This document shows, piece by piece, positions 16,485 through 25,640 of a DNA stretch of 64,000 nt. The stretch is taken from the NCBI RefSeq assembly GCF_023238445.1, contig NZ_CP096658.1:2914001-2978000 (forward strand), in the 5' to 3' direction. Both the position numbers and the translations under genes were made by a program. The DNA comes from Halorussus gelatinilyticus. GTDB taxonomy: Archaea; Halobacteriota; Halobacteria; Halobacteriales; Haladaptataceae. The number at the start of each line of letters is the position of its first letter. The stretch's first letter is position 1. Under the pieces are notes generated by a model, which worked only from the letters and a program-made list of their open reading frames with translations, was not told the origin of the DNA and did no database searches.

Positions 16485-18131
16485 CTACCGATACTTCTCG
16501 CGGGTCGCTATCTGGACGCGAGTGCCGTTCACCGCCGCGAACAGCTTCCGATGCTCCCGCTCGATTCGGACGGGTCCGAGCCGCACCGTCTCGTTGTGCG
16601 CGGGTATTTGAGCGAGTCTGGACGTCGCGTTGTCGTTCAGCAGTCGGAGGTAGAACGTCCCGTTCGCCGGAGCGATTCGAATCGACCGGTTCGCCAGCGT
16701 CGCCCCCGCGGTGGCGGGTCCGGAGGCGAAGGTGTGGGTCCACTCGCCGTCGTCCGGCCCGCGGAGCCAGACCTGATACGCGGTCCCGCCGCCGTCCATC
16801 GACCAGCCCCGGCGTTTGACCTGCACGTCTTCGGACCACCCGACGCCGCCGACGCGGACGCTCGCCCGGCCGGTGAACGCGAGTCTGCCCTTCGAAACCG
16901 ATTGGGCCCATATCTCGCGGTCGTCGTTGACCACGATGACGCCGCTGGTCGTCACGTTGGTCGTCTCGCCGAACATCGACACGTCGATGGCCGAGACCTT
17001 CTGGTTCTGGACGCCCTCGGCGTAGGTCACGTCGTAACCCCGGACCTCTATCGCGGGACCGCCGCCCGGCACGCTGGCGTCGCCGACCGTGGTGAGGTTG
17101 ACCGGGACCGCGACGCCGACCATGATAGCCAGCGGGAGCAGGAGCGCGAGCAACCCGACCTGCTGGCGCGACACGTCGCCGAACAGGGGTCTCCGGTCGG
17201 CCGTCGCCGCGACGGTCGTCACGACCGCGAGCGCGACGACGAAGACGACGCCCCACCCGCGGTAGAGGACGTAGGTGCTCTCGCCGCGGTACCACCAGAG
17301 CGCCCAGAGGGTCATCGACATGCCGAGCAGCACCGCGCCGGTCCAGAGGCGGAGCGCGCCGACGCGCTCGCGCCGCCGGTAGAGGACCACGACGCCCAGC
17401 AGAATCCCGAGCAGGAGACCGAGCGCGTGGCCCTGCACCGCGATGCCGAACCACCACGGGTCGCCGAACCGCCGCGACGCCGACCCGACGACGATGGGGT
17501 CGCGCACCGCCCGATACGCGGTCCGAATCGCTCCTTGGGCCGTCACCGCGACGACGGTCATCAGCGGATAGCGGACCAGCGCGAACCCGACGAACGCGAA
17601 CGCGACGCCCGAGAAGCCGATGATGGGACCCCACGCGAACACGCTGGTCGCCACCCCGACCAGCGCGACGCCCGCCGGAAAGACGACGAACGCCCGAATC
17701 CACGGGTTCGAGGTCCGCGAGAAGAAGGGGTTCTCGCCGCGCTTCGACGGGAAGTGCCCGAAGAAGTACTCCGCCAGCGGCGCGACCGCCAGCGTCGTGG
17801 TGAGGTTGCCGACGAGGTGGCCCGGCCCGGTGTGGGAGAACGGCGCGAGGAGCCATCCCGTCGGATAGAGGTACGACCACGACGAGAACGGGAGCGTCAC
17901 GGGGTTGCGCCAGTTACCCGCGCCTCCCTGAACGAAGAGGTACACCGCCAGCACGCCAAGCACGGAGACGAGCGTGCCCCACGGCACCCCGAGCAGGAAC
18001 CGCGAGCGGAGTCTGCGCCCCCACTGGCCCGCCGGGGCGTCGAGGCGCCGGACCAGCGCGAGCGACAGCAGCACGGCGACCGGAATCGCGACCTGCGCCG
18101 GCGAAGGAATCCACGGAGGCAACTGAACCAT
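16485..18131 (-). CDS. Rhomboid family intramembrane serine protease
   Basis: A 548-residue membrane protein. The rhomboid core occupies about residues 45-300: HLVGN with His105 and Asn109 in helix 2 (the oxyanion side), the serine motif GFSGVAFAF with Ser174, and the catalytic-partner His235 in QGHALGLLLG. It cleaves transmembrane segments of substrate proteins inside the membrane. After the core come further membrane helices and a C-terminal part of about 200 residues, predicted outside the cell, with beta-rich sequence and several N-x-S/T sequons. That tail is larger than in standard rhomboids and may recruit substrate. The neighbours give no functional clue. Confidence 0.92.
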   Translation of the reverse strand: MVQLPPWIPSPAQVAIPVAVLLSLALVRRLDAPAGQWGRRLRSRFLLGVPWGTLVSVLGVLAVYLFVQGGAGNWRNPVTLPFSSWSYLYPTGWLLAPFSHTGPGHLVGNLTTTLAVAPLAEYFFGHFPSKRGENPFFSRTSNPWIRAFVVFPAGVALVGVATSVFAWGPIIGFSGVAFAFVGFALVRYPLMTVVAVTAQGAIRTAYRAVRDPIVVGSASRRFGDPWWFGIAVQGHALGLLLGILLGVVVLYRRRERVGALRLWTGAVLLGMSMTLWALWWYRGESTYVLYRGWGVVFVVALAVVTTVAATADRRPLFGDVSRQQVGLLALLLPLAIMVGVAVPVNLTTVGDASVPGGGPAIEVRGYDVTYAEGVQNQKVSAIDVSMFGETTNVTTSGVIVVNDDREIWAQSVSKGRLAFTGRASVRVGGVGWSEDVQVKRRGWSMDGGGTAYQVWLRGPDDGEWTHTFASGPATAGATLANRSIRIAPANGTFYLRLLNDNATSRLAQIPAHNETVRLGPVRIEREHRKLFAAVNGTRVQIATREKYR

Positions 18132-18288
18132 ACTGCGTGCTTTTGTCCATCACGGTATAAATGGGTGGCTGGATTCCGTCGCTCGACCGATGGTGCGCGT
18201 ACTGATTTGTCCCGCGGTGGCGAGTATTCTTTTTCCGCTGTCGCTCGTCCGGACGTGTCGCCGGGCCACCAATTCCGGCGATTATACG

Positions 18289-19314
18289 ATGCACACGAGA
18301 CAGGCTCTGGCCGTCGGACTGAGCGTCCTGCTGACTGCCGGTTTCGTCGCGGCAGGGGCAGGGTCGGCAGTCGCTGTGGGTTCGACTGCGGACTCGACCA
18401 GTCCGACGGCGGTCGAAGGGGCGTACCACCAGCAAACCACCGCGCAGAACGAGACCGGGGCGTCGCTCGACCTGAGCACGCTCTCGGTGACGGCGCTCGA
18501 CGCCGCCGAACTCGCTCAGAACCGGACGGGCGGGAAGGTTCTCGGCGTCCGACTCAAGACGGTCAACGGGACGCCGGGCTACGAGGTCGTCGTGGCCGAC
18601 GATGCGGGTAACGTCACCGGCGTCGTGGTGAACGCCGAGGAGTCGGAGGTCCTCGAAGTCCGCGAAGACATGGCACGGCTCAACGGGACCGTGCTGGACG
18701 AGCAGGGGAGTAACGTCAGCGACCTCCGAGGCGCGGTCGAGACGATTCGGGCCGCCCAGCGGGCGGTCGGTTCCGAGTTCGTGCCGGTCGAGGTGGCCGT
18801 CGAGGCCGAGCGCGGACTCCTCGCCCAGCAGGTGTCGTTCGTGTCGCCGAACGCGACCCGGCACGTCGTCGTGGATCTGACGAACAACCCCGTCATCGGC
18901 GTCAGCGAGGCTATCCCGCGGACGGGCGGCGAGAACGGGTCGGGGAGCGGTGAGAACGCCACGACCACCGCCGCGCTGGCGATGGGCGTCGGGTCGATGC
19001 CCCTCGCGCAGGAAGAGGGCGAAGAGGGCGGCGTGTTCGGCGAGGGCTTCGGTGAAGCCAGCGAGTACGGATACGGCGAGACCGAGGCGTTCGGCGAGGG
19101 CGCCTTCGCGCGGAACGACGAGTTCGACACCCGCGACGGGTACGGCATCTTCAGCCCGCTTTCCGGTGAAGGCGGTATCGGCGGCGAGGAAGAGGGTGCA
19201 GGCGGACTCTTCGGCGGCGAAGGTGAGGGCGAAGGCGGTATCGTCGGCGAAGGTGAGGGCGAAGGTGAAGGCGGCGGATTCCTCGGTGGAGAGGACGAGA
19301 ACGGCTGGTTCTGA
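18289..19314 (+). CDS. Secreted PepSY-like protein with Gly/Glu-rich tail
   Basis: A 341-residue protein. Residues 1-30 form a Sec-type signal peptide (LAVGLSVLLTAGFVAAGAGS, ending near AVA). Two PepSY-like segments follow (GKVLGVRLKTVNGTPGYEVV and VEVAVEAERGLLAQQVSFVS), a fold that often inhibits proteases or senses the envelope. Several N-x-T/S sequons are present. From about residue 220 it becomes Gly/Glu-rich with repeated GEGEGEGG and FGEGFGE units, probably unstructured and acidic outside the cell. I chose ATG 18289 because it places the signal peptide at the N-terminus; the frame is open from 18190. It is divergent from the rhomboid gene. Confidence 0.75.
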   Translation: MHTRQALAVGLSVLLTAGFVAAGAGSAVAVGSTADSTSPTAVEGAYHQQTTAQNETGASLDLSTLSVTALDAAELAQNRTGGKVLGVRLKTVNGTPGYEVVVADDAGNVTGVVVNAEESEVLEVREDMARLNGTVLDEQGSNVSDLRGAVETIRAAQRAVGSEFVPVEVAVEAERGLLAQQVSFVSPNATRHVVVDLTNNPVIGVSEAIPRTGGENGSGSGENATTTAALAMGVGSMPLAQEEGEEGGVFGEGFGEASEYGYGETEAFGEGAFARNDEFDTRDGYGIFSPLSGEGGIGGEEEGAGGLFGGEGEGEGGIVGEGEGEGEGGGFLGGEDENGWF

Positions 19315-19469
19315 GTCCTCCGCCCGCCGTCCCGTTTCTCTTCCGACCGGCGACCGATGTTCCCGGCGAGTCGGTTCGGGCGGACTGGGGCGAACTGCGG
19401 TGAGACGTACCCCGGTCGAAGAATCCGCTTTCCGTAATGTTGAAACGCACAAAGCCAGAACTGAGGGGT

Positions 19470-19754
19470 ATGGAACTACGGGTTGCCGAGAAGGCCGAGG
19501 ACGAGATATCCATCGAAATCGCCGGTGAAGACCACACGTTCATGAACGTGCTGAAAGGCACCCTCCTCGAACACGAGGGCGTCGCGGCCGCGACCTACGA
19601 CATGAACCCCGAGCAGTCCGGCGGACAGACCGAACCCATCCTGACCATCAAGACGGAGGACGGCACCGACCCGCTCGACGCGCTGGAGGACGCCACCCGC
19701 GACATCAAGGACAAGACCGCGGCCTTCCGAGACGCCTACGAGAGCGCCGTCTGA
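19470..19754 (+). CDS. rpo11: DNA-directed RNA polymerase subunit Rpo11 (RpoL)
   Basis: A 94-residue subunit that dimerises with Rpo3 to start assembly of the archaeal RNA polymerase, like eukaryotic RPB11. The motif [19 protein letters not shown] and the central YDMNPEQ are diagnostic of the Rpo11 family, and the length is normal. The start is MELRVAEK at 19470; an ATG at 19437 would add 11 residues not found in the family. It stands alone, which is common for this gene. Confidence 0.96.
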   Translation: MELRVAEKAEDEISIEIAGEDHTFMNVLKGTLLEHEGVAAATYDMNPEQSGGQTEPILTIKTEDGTDPLDALEDATRDIKDKTAAFRDAYESAV

Positions 19755-20010
19755 GGACTCTTCTCGCCGAGTGGGGTCGTCTCGAACCGCTCGTCAGTGA
19801 CGACGCCCGGCGGAAGGTCGGGCGTTCGCGGTGGCCTCCGGCCCTCGTTCCAGTCGTTCACTCCGTTCCGTCCCGCTGACACCGGAGTTGTCGTATCTAC
19901 TCGTGACGCCCTCGGACGCCGAATAAGCCGGGGTTAACCGTCGTAATCCCGCACGGAACTCCGAAACGGTCGGGGCCGTTTATTGACGCAGTCGGAAAAC
20001 GCTTGGTCGC

Positions 20011-20769
20011 ATGAGAACACGCGCAGTAGTCGTAGCCACGCTCGTACTGCTCGCCGGGGCCTCCTCCGCGCTCGCGGCGACGCCGAACGCACACGACCCG
20101 ACCGCCGACACCGCCGCCGCGGCGGACGGCGTCGCGGCCCAAGACGACGCGGGCAACCAGACCTACCAGTACCAGAATCTCACGATACAGAATCTCACGA
20201 TGACGAACGTCTCGGTCCAGCAGGCCGTGCTGAACGAGACGCAACTCGACCGCGGGGTCAACGGGACCCAGTCGCTGGGCACCGCCATGGCCACGAACCT
20301 GACCGTCGTGAACGCCTCGTTCGAGAACGTGACGCTGACGAACGTCACCATCCGAAACGCGACGGTCGCCCAGCAGTTGTTCGGCGGCGAGACGCCGCCC
20401 GAGGGCGAGAACGCGACGATTCAGAACGCGACCCTTTCGGAGACCAGCATCCAGACGCTGTTCGTCGAGACCGGTAGCCTCGGCAGCGCGGAAGTCAACG
20501 ACGTCCGGACGGCGTTCGCGCCCGGCGGCGTCGGCGAGGGCGACCCCATCGAGGGCCAGCCGACCGTCGAAGTCGGGAACATGACCGTCGGGAGCGCGGT
20601 CCTCGACAGTATCGAGGCCGACCAAGTGAGCATCGAAAACGCGTCCGCCGGAATCGGTCTCATCGGCGGCGGTCTCGGTGGCATGGGCGGCGAGACCACG
20701 GCGGCAGACGGCGCGTCGGGCAACCAGACCGGCAACGGGACCGCCGCGCTCGCGGCCCCCGACCTGTAG
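20011..20769 (+). CDS. Secreted pentapeptide-repeat protein rich in N-glycosylation sites
   Basis: A 252-residue exported protein. The signal peptide spans residues 1-22 (VVATLVLLAGASSALA). From about residue 50 to 120 it is built of five-residue units such as NLTIQ, NLTMT, NVSVQ, NVTLT and NVTIR, as in pentapeptide-repeat beta-helices. Remarkably, many units are also N-x-S/T sequons; by my count the whole protein has 17. The second half is looser (VEVGNMTVGSAVLDSIEADQ) and ends in a Gly-rich tail without a clear membrane anchor. Probably a cell-surface or released glycoprotein. Function unknown; the neighbours hisF and rpo11 are unrelated. Confidence 0.8.
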   Translation: MRTRAVVVATLVLLAGASSALAATPNAHDPTADTAAAADGVAAQDDAGNQTYQYQNLTIQNLTMTNVSVQQAVLNETQLDRGVNGTQSLGTAMATNLTVVNASFENVTLTNVTIRNATVAQQLFGGETPPEGENATIQNATLSETSIQTLFVETGSLGSAEVNDVRTAFAPGGVGEGDPIEGQPTVEVGNMTVGSAVLDSIEADQVSIENASAGIGLIGGGLGGMGGETTAADGASGNQTGNGTAALAAPDL

Positions 20770-20813
20770 AAAGCGAACCGTTTCCGTCTGATTCGATTTT
20801 TCCGCGCCGGGAC

Positions 20814-21629
20814 TCAGAGCCGAATCGGCACGTCGCGGTCGTCCAGATACTCCTTGACCTCCCGAATCGAGTACTCGCCGAAGTGGAAGATGGAGGCCGC
20901 GAGTCCGGCGTCCGCGCCGGCCTCGGTGAACACCTCGTACATGTCCTCGGGACCGCCACAGCCGGAGGAGGCGATGACGGGCGTGTCCACCGCGTCGCAG
21001 ACCGCCTTCGTCAGCGGGATGTCGTAGCCGTCCTTCGTCCCGTCGGCGTCGATGGAGTTGACGAACAGTTCGCCTGCGCCCCGCGACTCGGCCTCCGCGG
21101 CCCACTCGACCACGTCGAGGTCGGTGCCCTCGCGGCCGCCCTTGACGGTACACTCGAACCAGCAGGACTCGCCGTCCACCTCGACGTAGTGTTCGCCCTG
21201 TTCGTCGTACCGGCGCTTGGCGTCCACCGAGATGACGATGCACTGGCTCCCGAAGGCGTCGGCACCCTCGGTCACGAGGTCGGGGTTCGCTATCGCCCCG
21301 GAGTTGATGGACACCTTGTCGGCCCCGGCGCGCAGAGTCTCCTTGATGTCCGCTTTCGTCCGGATGCCGCCGCCGACCGTGAGGGGAATGAAAATCTCGT
21401 CTGCCACGTCCTCGACGACCGAGAGCATCGTCTCGCGTCCGTCGGCGCTCGCGGTGATGTCGAGGAAGACGAACTCGTCGGCCCCGGCCTCGTTGTACCG
21501 GCGGGCCATCTCCACCGGGTCGCCGGTGTATTCGAGGTTCTCGAAGTTGACGCCGGTGTAGACCGCCGCGTTCCCGTCCTCGTCTAAGTCCACGTCGATG
21601 CACGGGATGATGCGCTTGGTGAGGGTCAT
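20814..21629 (-). CDS. hisF: Imidazole glycerol phosphate synthase subunit HisF
   Basis: A 271-residue (beta/alpha)8-barrel that joins with HisH to form imidazole glycerol phosphate and AICAR from PRFAR and glutamine-derived ammonia in histidine synthesis. The opening [18 protein letters not shown] carries the catalytic Asp (Asp11), and the phosphate-binding segments [11 protein letters not shown] and [11 protein letters not shown] are clear. The start MTLTKRI at 21629 matches family length; an upstream open frame of 73 codons is not family-like. No other his gene is adjacent. AICAR links this enzyme to purine synthesis, and purL and purA are also in this window. Confidence 0.97.
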   Translation of the reverse strand: MTLTKRIIPCIDVDLDEDGNAAVYTGVNFENLEYTGDPVEMARRYNEAGADEFVFLDITASADGRETMLSVVEDVADEIFIPLTVGGGIRTKADIKETLRAGADKVSINSGAIANPDLVTEGADAFGSQCIVISVDAKRRYDEQGEHYVEVDGESCWFECTVKGGREGTDLDVVEWAAEAESRGAGELFVNSIDADGTKDGYDIPLTKAVCDAVDTPVIASSGCGGPEDMYEVFTEAGADAGLAASIFHFGEYSIREVKEYLDDRDVPIRL

Positions 21630-21853
21630 TTCGTTGGTCGTAACTTCGCACGAGGGCGGTTTCACGGTTTCGACTGCGGCAGGCGCTCGAACTCCGAAAT
21701 CGGTCGATTCGCGCTCGTTCGACGCTCGGAACCGTCGCGCTCGAACGGCCGTCCACTCCTGCCCCTCACTCGTGCAGTCCGAAACCGTTCCCGCCCGAAT
21801 CCTACCCAATCGAATCCAAACTTTCACCACTCCACCGCCCGAATACACGCGAC

Positions 21854-22180
21854 ATGACCTGCAAGATGGTGATTCTCGCGGTCCGTGACGACGAACACAC
21901 TCACGACGAGTGCATCGACTACATGCACGAGGAACACGCGCCCCTCGTCAACGACCTGCCGAATCTCCAGCGATACACCTCCTCGCTCCCGGCCAACCCC
22001 GAGCGCGTGGACTACGACTACATCGCACAGCTCCGGTTCGGAGGTCCCGAGGAGATGGACGAGGCGTTCGCTTCCGAGCAGGGCCAGACGGTGCAGGAAG
22101 ACGCCGCGAGCTTCCTCGACATGGAGGCCTCCGAGATGATTTCGACCGTCGGCGAGACCGTCCACTTCGAGGCGGAATAG
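21854..22180 (+). CDS. EthD family small protein
   Basis: A 108-residue ferredoxin-like-fold protein. The segment DYMHEEHAPLVNDLPNLQRY and the following YDYIAQLRFGGPEEMDEAF are typical of EthD-like dimeric alpha/beta barrel proteins, which act as accessory factors or small mono-oxygenase/decarboxylase-like enzymes. The substrate is unknown. It is divergent from hisF with about 225 bases between; ATG 21854 (MTCKMVIL) fits the family. Confidence 0.85.
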   Translation: MTCKMVILAVRDDEHTHDECIDYMHEEHAPLVNDLPNLQRYTSSLPANPERVDYDYIAQLRFGGPEEMDEAFASEQGQTVQEDAASFLDMEASEMISTVGETVHFEAE

Positions 22181-22308
22181 GTCACCAGATTACGTTCTCG
22201 GACCTACTTGTCGAGAGAACGTTTCTGTGAGCTGTTTCTGTTAGGCTCTTCTGTGAGAGGACCACCGAGCCGTGAATAGCTTCGGGCTCGAACACAGCAG
22301 TCTCCCGC

Positions 22309-22500
22309 AACCGCACGGCACTGCACCGCGACAGCCTCACACCTCCCCAGTCTTCTGCGTTGCTCGGTCGCTTCGCTCCACTGCGCTACTCGGCCACCGT
22401 CAGAGGCAAGCTCTGACGAGCCGTGCTTCGCTCCGCTCAGCACGACCTCGCGCGGATGGGCGCGACGCACGGCGTCGTCGCGCCCGCACGCGCCGGATGG
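22309..22500 (+). repeat. Dispersed structured repeat, copy 1
   Basis: The gene-free interval 22181-22537 contains a stretch that matches the reverse complement of 44938-45100. Shared segments include CGAGCCGTGCTTCGCTCCGC and CTCAGCACGACCTCGCGCGG. Two perfect hairpins stand out: CGTCAGAG/CTCTGACG with loop GCAAG (22398-22418), and GGGCGCGAC/GTCGCGCCC (22458-22485). The first stem differs in sequence from the other copy yet remains paired. Frames through it are repeat-derived and unlikely to be proteins. Confidence 0.75.
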
Positions 22501-22537
22501 AAGGTGAAGTATCACGCTCGAAATCGGCTTCACAGTG

Positions 22538-24310
22538 TCACTCCAGTTCGTACACCCGCGCCTCGTAGGGCCGCAACTCGAACGAGCGCGGGCCTTCCGC
22601 GTCCACCGCGTAGTTGTGCAGGACGCACTCCGAATCCTCGTACTCGACGCTCTGTGGGAGCGAGAACGTCGGCGTAGCCTCCCCGAAGTTCAAGACCGTG
22701 AGGAGTCGGTCGTCCCCGAGCGTCCGCAGGTAGGCGTAGACGTCCGGGTCGTCGGGCAGGAGGAGTTCGTAGTCGCCGTACACCGCCACGGGCGTCGATT
22801 TCCGGAACCGAATCAGCTCCCGGTAGTAGTTCCAGATGGAGCCTTCGCGGGCGGCCGCGTCCTCGACGTTGACCGCGTCGTGGTTCGGGTTCACCGGAAT
22901 CCACGGCTCGCCCTCGGTGAACCCCGCGTTCTCGTCGTCGGACCACTGCATCGGCGTCCGGGCGTTGTCCCGACTCCGGTAGCTCACGACCTCCAGAATC
23001 TCGTCCATCGGCCAGCCCTCGCGCTTCTTTCGCTCTACGAAGTTCCGAGCGCTCACGTCCTGCACCTGCGATTCACGCTCGAAGGGGAAGTTCGTCATGC
23101 CGATTTCGTCGCCCTGATAGACGTACGGCGTCCCCCGGAGAGTGAACAGCATCGTCGCCAGCAGTTTCGCCGACTCGATGCGGTAGAGACCGTCGTCGCC
23201 GAACCGTGAGACGATTCTGGGCCAGTCGTGGTTGCCGAGATAGACGCTGTTCCAGCCCTCGCCCTGCAGGCCATTCTGCCACTTCGTCAGCACCTGCTTG
23301 AACTCGGGGAGCGGGAACTCGCCGACGGTCCACCGGTCGCCGCTCTCGCCGTAGTCGAGGCTGACGTGTTCGAAGTGAAACACCATGTTCAGGCCGTCGC
23401 CGTCCGGCCCGAGGTACTGCTGAGCCTCCTCGACGGTCGCGCCGGGCATCTCGCCGACCGTCATCACGTCCCGGCCAGCGAGTACCTCGTCGTACATCTC
23501 GGCGATGTACTCGTGGGCGCGCGGCCCGGTCATGAAGTGTTCCGCGCCGGTCCACCCCGAGTCGGGGTCGCCGTCGGGCAGGCCGTCGGCCTTCGATATG
23601 AGGTCGATGACGTCCATCCGGAAGCCGTCGATGCCCTCGTCGAGCCACCACTCCATCATGTCGTAGATACGCTCGCGGACCGCCGGGTTCTCCCAGTTCA
23701 GGTCGGGTTGCTTCTCGTCGAAGAGGTGGAGATAGTACTGCTCGGTCCGCTCGTCGTAGGTCCACGCCGACCCGCCGAACGCCGACTCCCAGTTGTTCGG
23801 CGGTTCGCCTCTCCCGCCGGGACCGTCGCCCCGCCCGTCGCGCCAGATGTAGAAGTCCCGGAACTCGCTTTCTCTCGACTCGCGCGACTGCTGGAACCAC
23901 TCGTGTTCGTCGGAGGTGTGGTTGACCACGAGGTCCATGATGAGCCGAATGTCGCGGTCGTGCAGGCCCTCCAGCAGGCGGTCGAAGTCGTCCATCGTCC
24001 CGAACTCCTCCATGATGGCGCGGTAGTCGCGGATGTCGTAGCCGTTGTCGGCGTTCGGCGAGTCGTAGACCGGATTCAGCCAGACCACGTCCACGCCCAG
24101 CGCCGCGAGGTAGTCCAACTTGGCTTCGACGCCCCGAAGGTCGCCCACGCCGTCGCCGTCGGAGTCGAAGAAGCTCCGAGGATAGATCTGGTAGACGACC
24201 GACTCCTTCCACCATTCGCGGCTCTCGGTCAGGTGGTCGAGCGCGGGATGGTCGTCGGCGAACGCGACGTCTCCGCGGCTCTCGTCGGTGGTGACGTCCG
24301 GGAAATCCAT
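22538..24310 (-). CDS. GH13 alpha-glucosidase (oligo-1,6-glucosidase-like)
   Basis: A 590-residue glycoside hydrolase that cleaves alpha-glucosidic bonds at the non-reducing end of short oligosaccharides. The GH13 conserved regions are all visible: DLVVNH (126-131), GFRMDVID with nucleophile Asp233, VGEMPG with acid/base Glu287, and GNHDWPRI with Asp362. The N-terminal VYQIYPRSFFDSDGDGVGDL, together with the Ca-binding-like DSDGDG loop, places it near oligo-1,6-glucosidase/trehalose-6-phosphate hydrolase enzymes. No signal peptide is seen, so it is intracellular. ATG 24310 (MDFPDV) was preferred to a 25-residue longer start at 24385. Confidence 0.94.
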   Translation of the reverse strand: MDFPDVTTDESRGDVAFADDHPALDHLTESREWWKESVVYQIYPRSFFDSDGDGVGDLRGVEAKLDYLAALGVDVVWLNPVYDSPNADNGYDIRDYRAIMEEFGTMDDFDRLLEGLHDRDIRLIMDLVVNHTSDEHEWFQQSRESRESEFRDFYIWRDGRGDGPGGRGEPPNNWESAFGGSAWTYDERTEQYYLHLFDEKQPDLNWENPAVRERIYDMMEWWLDEGIDGFRMDVIDLISKADGLPDGDPDSGWTGAEHFMTGPRAHEYIAEMYDEVLAGRDVMTVGEMPGATVEEAQQYLGPDGDGLNMVFHFEHVSLDYGESGDRWTVGEFPLPEFKQVLTKWQNGLQGEGWNSVYLGNHDWPRIVSRFGDDGLYRIESAKLLATMLFTLRGTPYVYQGDEIGMTNFPFERESQVQDVSARNFVERKKREGWPMDEILEVVSYRSRDNARTPMQWSDDENAGFTEGEPWIPVNPNHDAVNVEDAAAREGSIWNYYRELIRFRKSTPVAVYGDYELLLPDDPDVYAYLRTLGDDRLLTVLNFGEATPTFSLPQSVEYEDSECVLHNYAVDAEGPRSFELRPYEARVYELE

Positions 24311-24383
24311 GCACTCCCCATCAACGGCCTCCGGCGGCTTAGGTTTGGTTGCGCTTAAGTAGCAGGACCCGAAAGTTTCGCGC

Positions 24384-24623
24384 ATGGACGACCACGACGA
24401 CCAGCACGTCGATGCCGACGACAGCGAGAATCTGGACGTGGACCACGAGGACTACTCGGAGATGGACGACCACACCGACGACATTCACGGCCACGAGGCC
24501 GTCGAAATGGACCGCGTGACCTCGCCGATGCAGGAGTTCTCGATGTCGCAGGTCGGCATCGGCTTCGCCGTCCTCGCGGTCGGTCTCGCCGTCGCGTTCG
24601 CCGTCCCGTTGCTCGCGGCGTGA
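24384..24623 (+). CDS. Small acidic His-rich protein with C-terminal membrane anchor
   Basis: A 79-residue protein. The first 50 residues are extremely Asp/His-rich (DDHDDQHVDADDSENLDVDH), and the last 25 form one membrane helix (VGIGFAVLAVGLAVAFAVPLL). Similar tail-anchored, acidic mini-proteins are conserved in haloarchaea without known role. The His/Asp cluster could bind divalent metal, but that is only inference. It is divergent from the glucosidase gene. Confidence 0.7.
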   Translation: MDDHDDQHVDADDSENLDVDHEDYSEMDDHTDDIHGHEAVEMDRVTSPMQEFSMSQVGIGFAVLAVGLAVAFAVPLLAA

Positions 24624-24657
24624 ACGACTACTGCCGCGTTACCGTCGCTTCTCCGCG

Positions 24658-24912
24658 TCAGCGTTCGCCGGTCAGCACGAGGTAGAATCCGGCGACGAAG
24701 CAGACGATGCTGAGGGTCACGAGCGCCGACCGTGACGCGATATCGCTACTCGTCGCCGCGTTCGCATACACCTGTAGCGCCAACCCGGCGAGCAGGCCGA
24801 GATACCCCGCTTTCGCCACGGTCGGCGTATCGCTCCACCGCCACGCGAGCGCCGCGACGGCCGCCGCTAAGAGCATTACTGCGAGTATCGTTTGCCACAT
24901 CACGAGGACCAT
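24658..24912 (-). CDS. Small membrane protein with three helices
   Basis: An 84-residue hydrophobic protein with helices at about 6-24 (WQTILAVMLLAAAVAALAW), 34-49 and 62-80 (LVTLSIVCFVAGFYLVLTG). On the minus strand GTATTTTAAGCG near 24946-24957 may be the TATA box and fits the ATG at 24912 better than the internal ATG at 24900. Function unknown. Confidence 0.6.
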   Translation of the reverse strand: MVLVMWQTILAVMLLAAAVAALAWRWSDTPTVAKAGYLGLLAGLALQVYANAATSSDIASRSALVTLSIVCFVAGFYLVLTGER

Positions 24913-24978
24913 ATCGAGGAGTCTCCAGTATCGAGAGTAACGCGCTTAAAATACAAAAGGTTGGCTAGGGGAACCGAA

Positions 24979-25620
24979 TCAGCACAGGGGCGCTGGACCA
25001 GTACACGGGTCACAGAGGAACCCGAGTCTCGGGGCAGAGATGATTGTCCCGATACAGGTCGCACACGTCTGGAAGTTTCGGAACGCTGCACACAGACTAC
25101 AAGCGGTGACGATGCCCGCGTACGCCCGAGACAGCCGGTACCAGCAGTTGAGATTCGGGAGACACGGACCGCACGGCAGGAGCTGTTCCGTTCCGACGTC
25201 GCCCGGCGACCGAAGCTCTTCCTCGGCCTCGCGGAGGATGCGCCGGTACTCCGCAGTCGTAAGCGTCTCCTCGGTCGTGACGACTTCGCCGTCTTCGACG
25301 CGTGACACCCGGATAATCGCCTTTGCGGTTCCGTCACCCGTGTCTACGTACGTGATTTCCCGGTATACGGGCGGTAGGTCGTCGCGGCCCGACCAGAGGA
25401 GGAACGCGTCGGTTCTCTCGCCCTCGTCGTCGCGCTCGTACTCGAACGGAACGTCCACGGTCCTGTAGGACGCCCCCGACGCAATCGTCCGAAGCGCCTT
25501 CGCGTCCCCGACTCGCGGTACTACGTCGGATCCCGTCGCCTCTCGGAGTAGCGACTGTACGCTGTCGTCCGAGAGGGCCGCGCCGATTGCGCGACCGCGG
25601 TCGCCTCGCGTGAGTTTCTT
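24979..25620 (-). CDS. Halocin C8-like peptide precursor, start codon unclear
   Basis: About 213 residues. The last 68 hold ten cysteines in a compact pattern (PCGPC, NC, CSLC, CATC, CDPC and a final LC), a hallmark of the halocin C8 family: an antimicrobial peptide cut from the C-terminus of a larger precursor whose N-terminal part gives immunity. The N-terminal part here (SDDSVQSLLREATGSDVVPR, then VDVPFEYERDDEGE) resembles the larger halves of haloarchaeal relatives. No ATG, GTG or TTG lies in frame before the GTG at 25458, although family-like sequence reaches back to about 25620, so either the start is non-canonical or the 5' end is damaged. No signal peptide is seen. It follows the lipoprotein protease gene directly. 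Confidence 0.6.
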   Translation of the reverse strand, partial: KKLTRGDRGRAIGAALSDDSVQSLLREATGSDVVPRVGDAKALRTIASGASYRTVDVPFEYERDDEGERTDAFLLWSGRDDLPPVYREITYVDTGDGTAKAIIRVSRVEDGEVVTTEETLTTAEYRRILREAEEELRSPGDVGTEQLLPCGPCLPNLNCWYRLSRAYAGIVTACSLCAAFRNFQTCATCIGTIISAPRLGFLCDPCTGPAPLC

Positions 25621-25640
25621 GTCCGGGTATGAGTAGAATC

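Noticed and set aside
16551-18611. Long Arg-rich plus-strand frame over the rhomboid gene
   Set aside because: Extreme Arg/Asp/His composition and position antisense to a clear protease; no motif.
22181-22300. Possible tRNA or small RNA between the EthD gene and the repeat
   Set aside because: No T-loop consensus or cloverleaf pairing could be found here or in any other spacer of the window.
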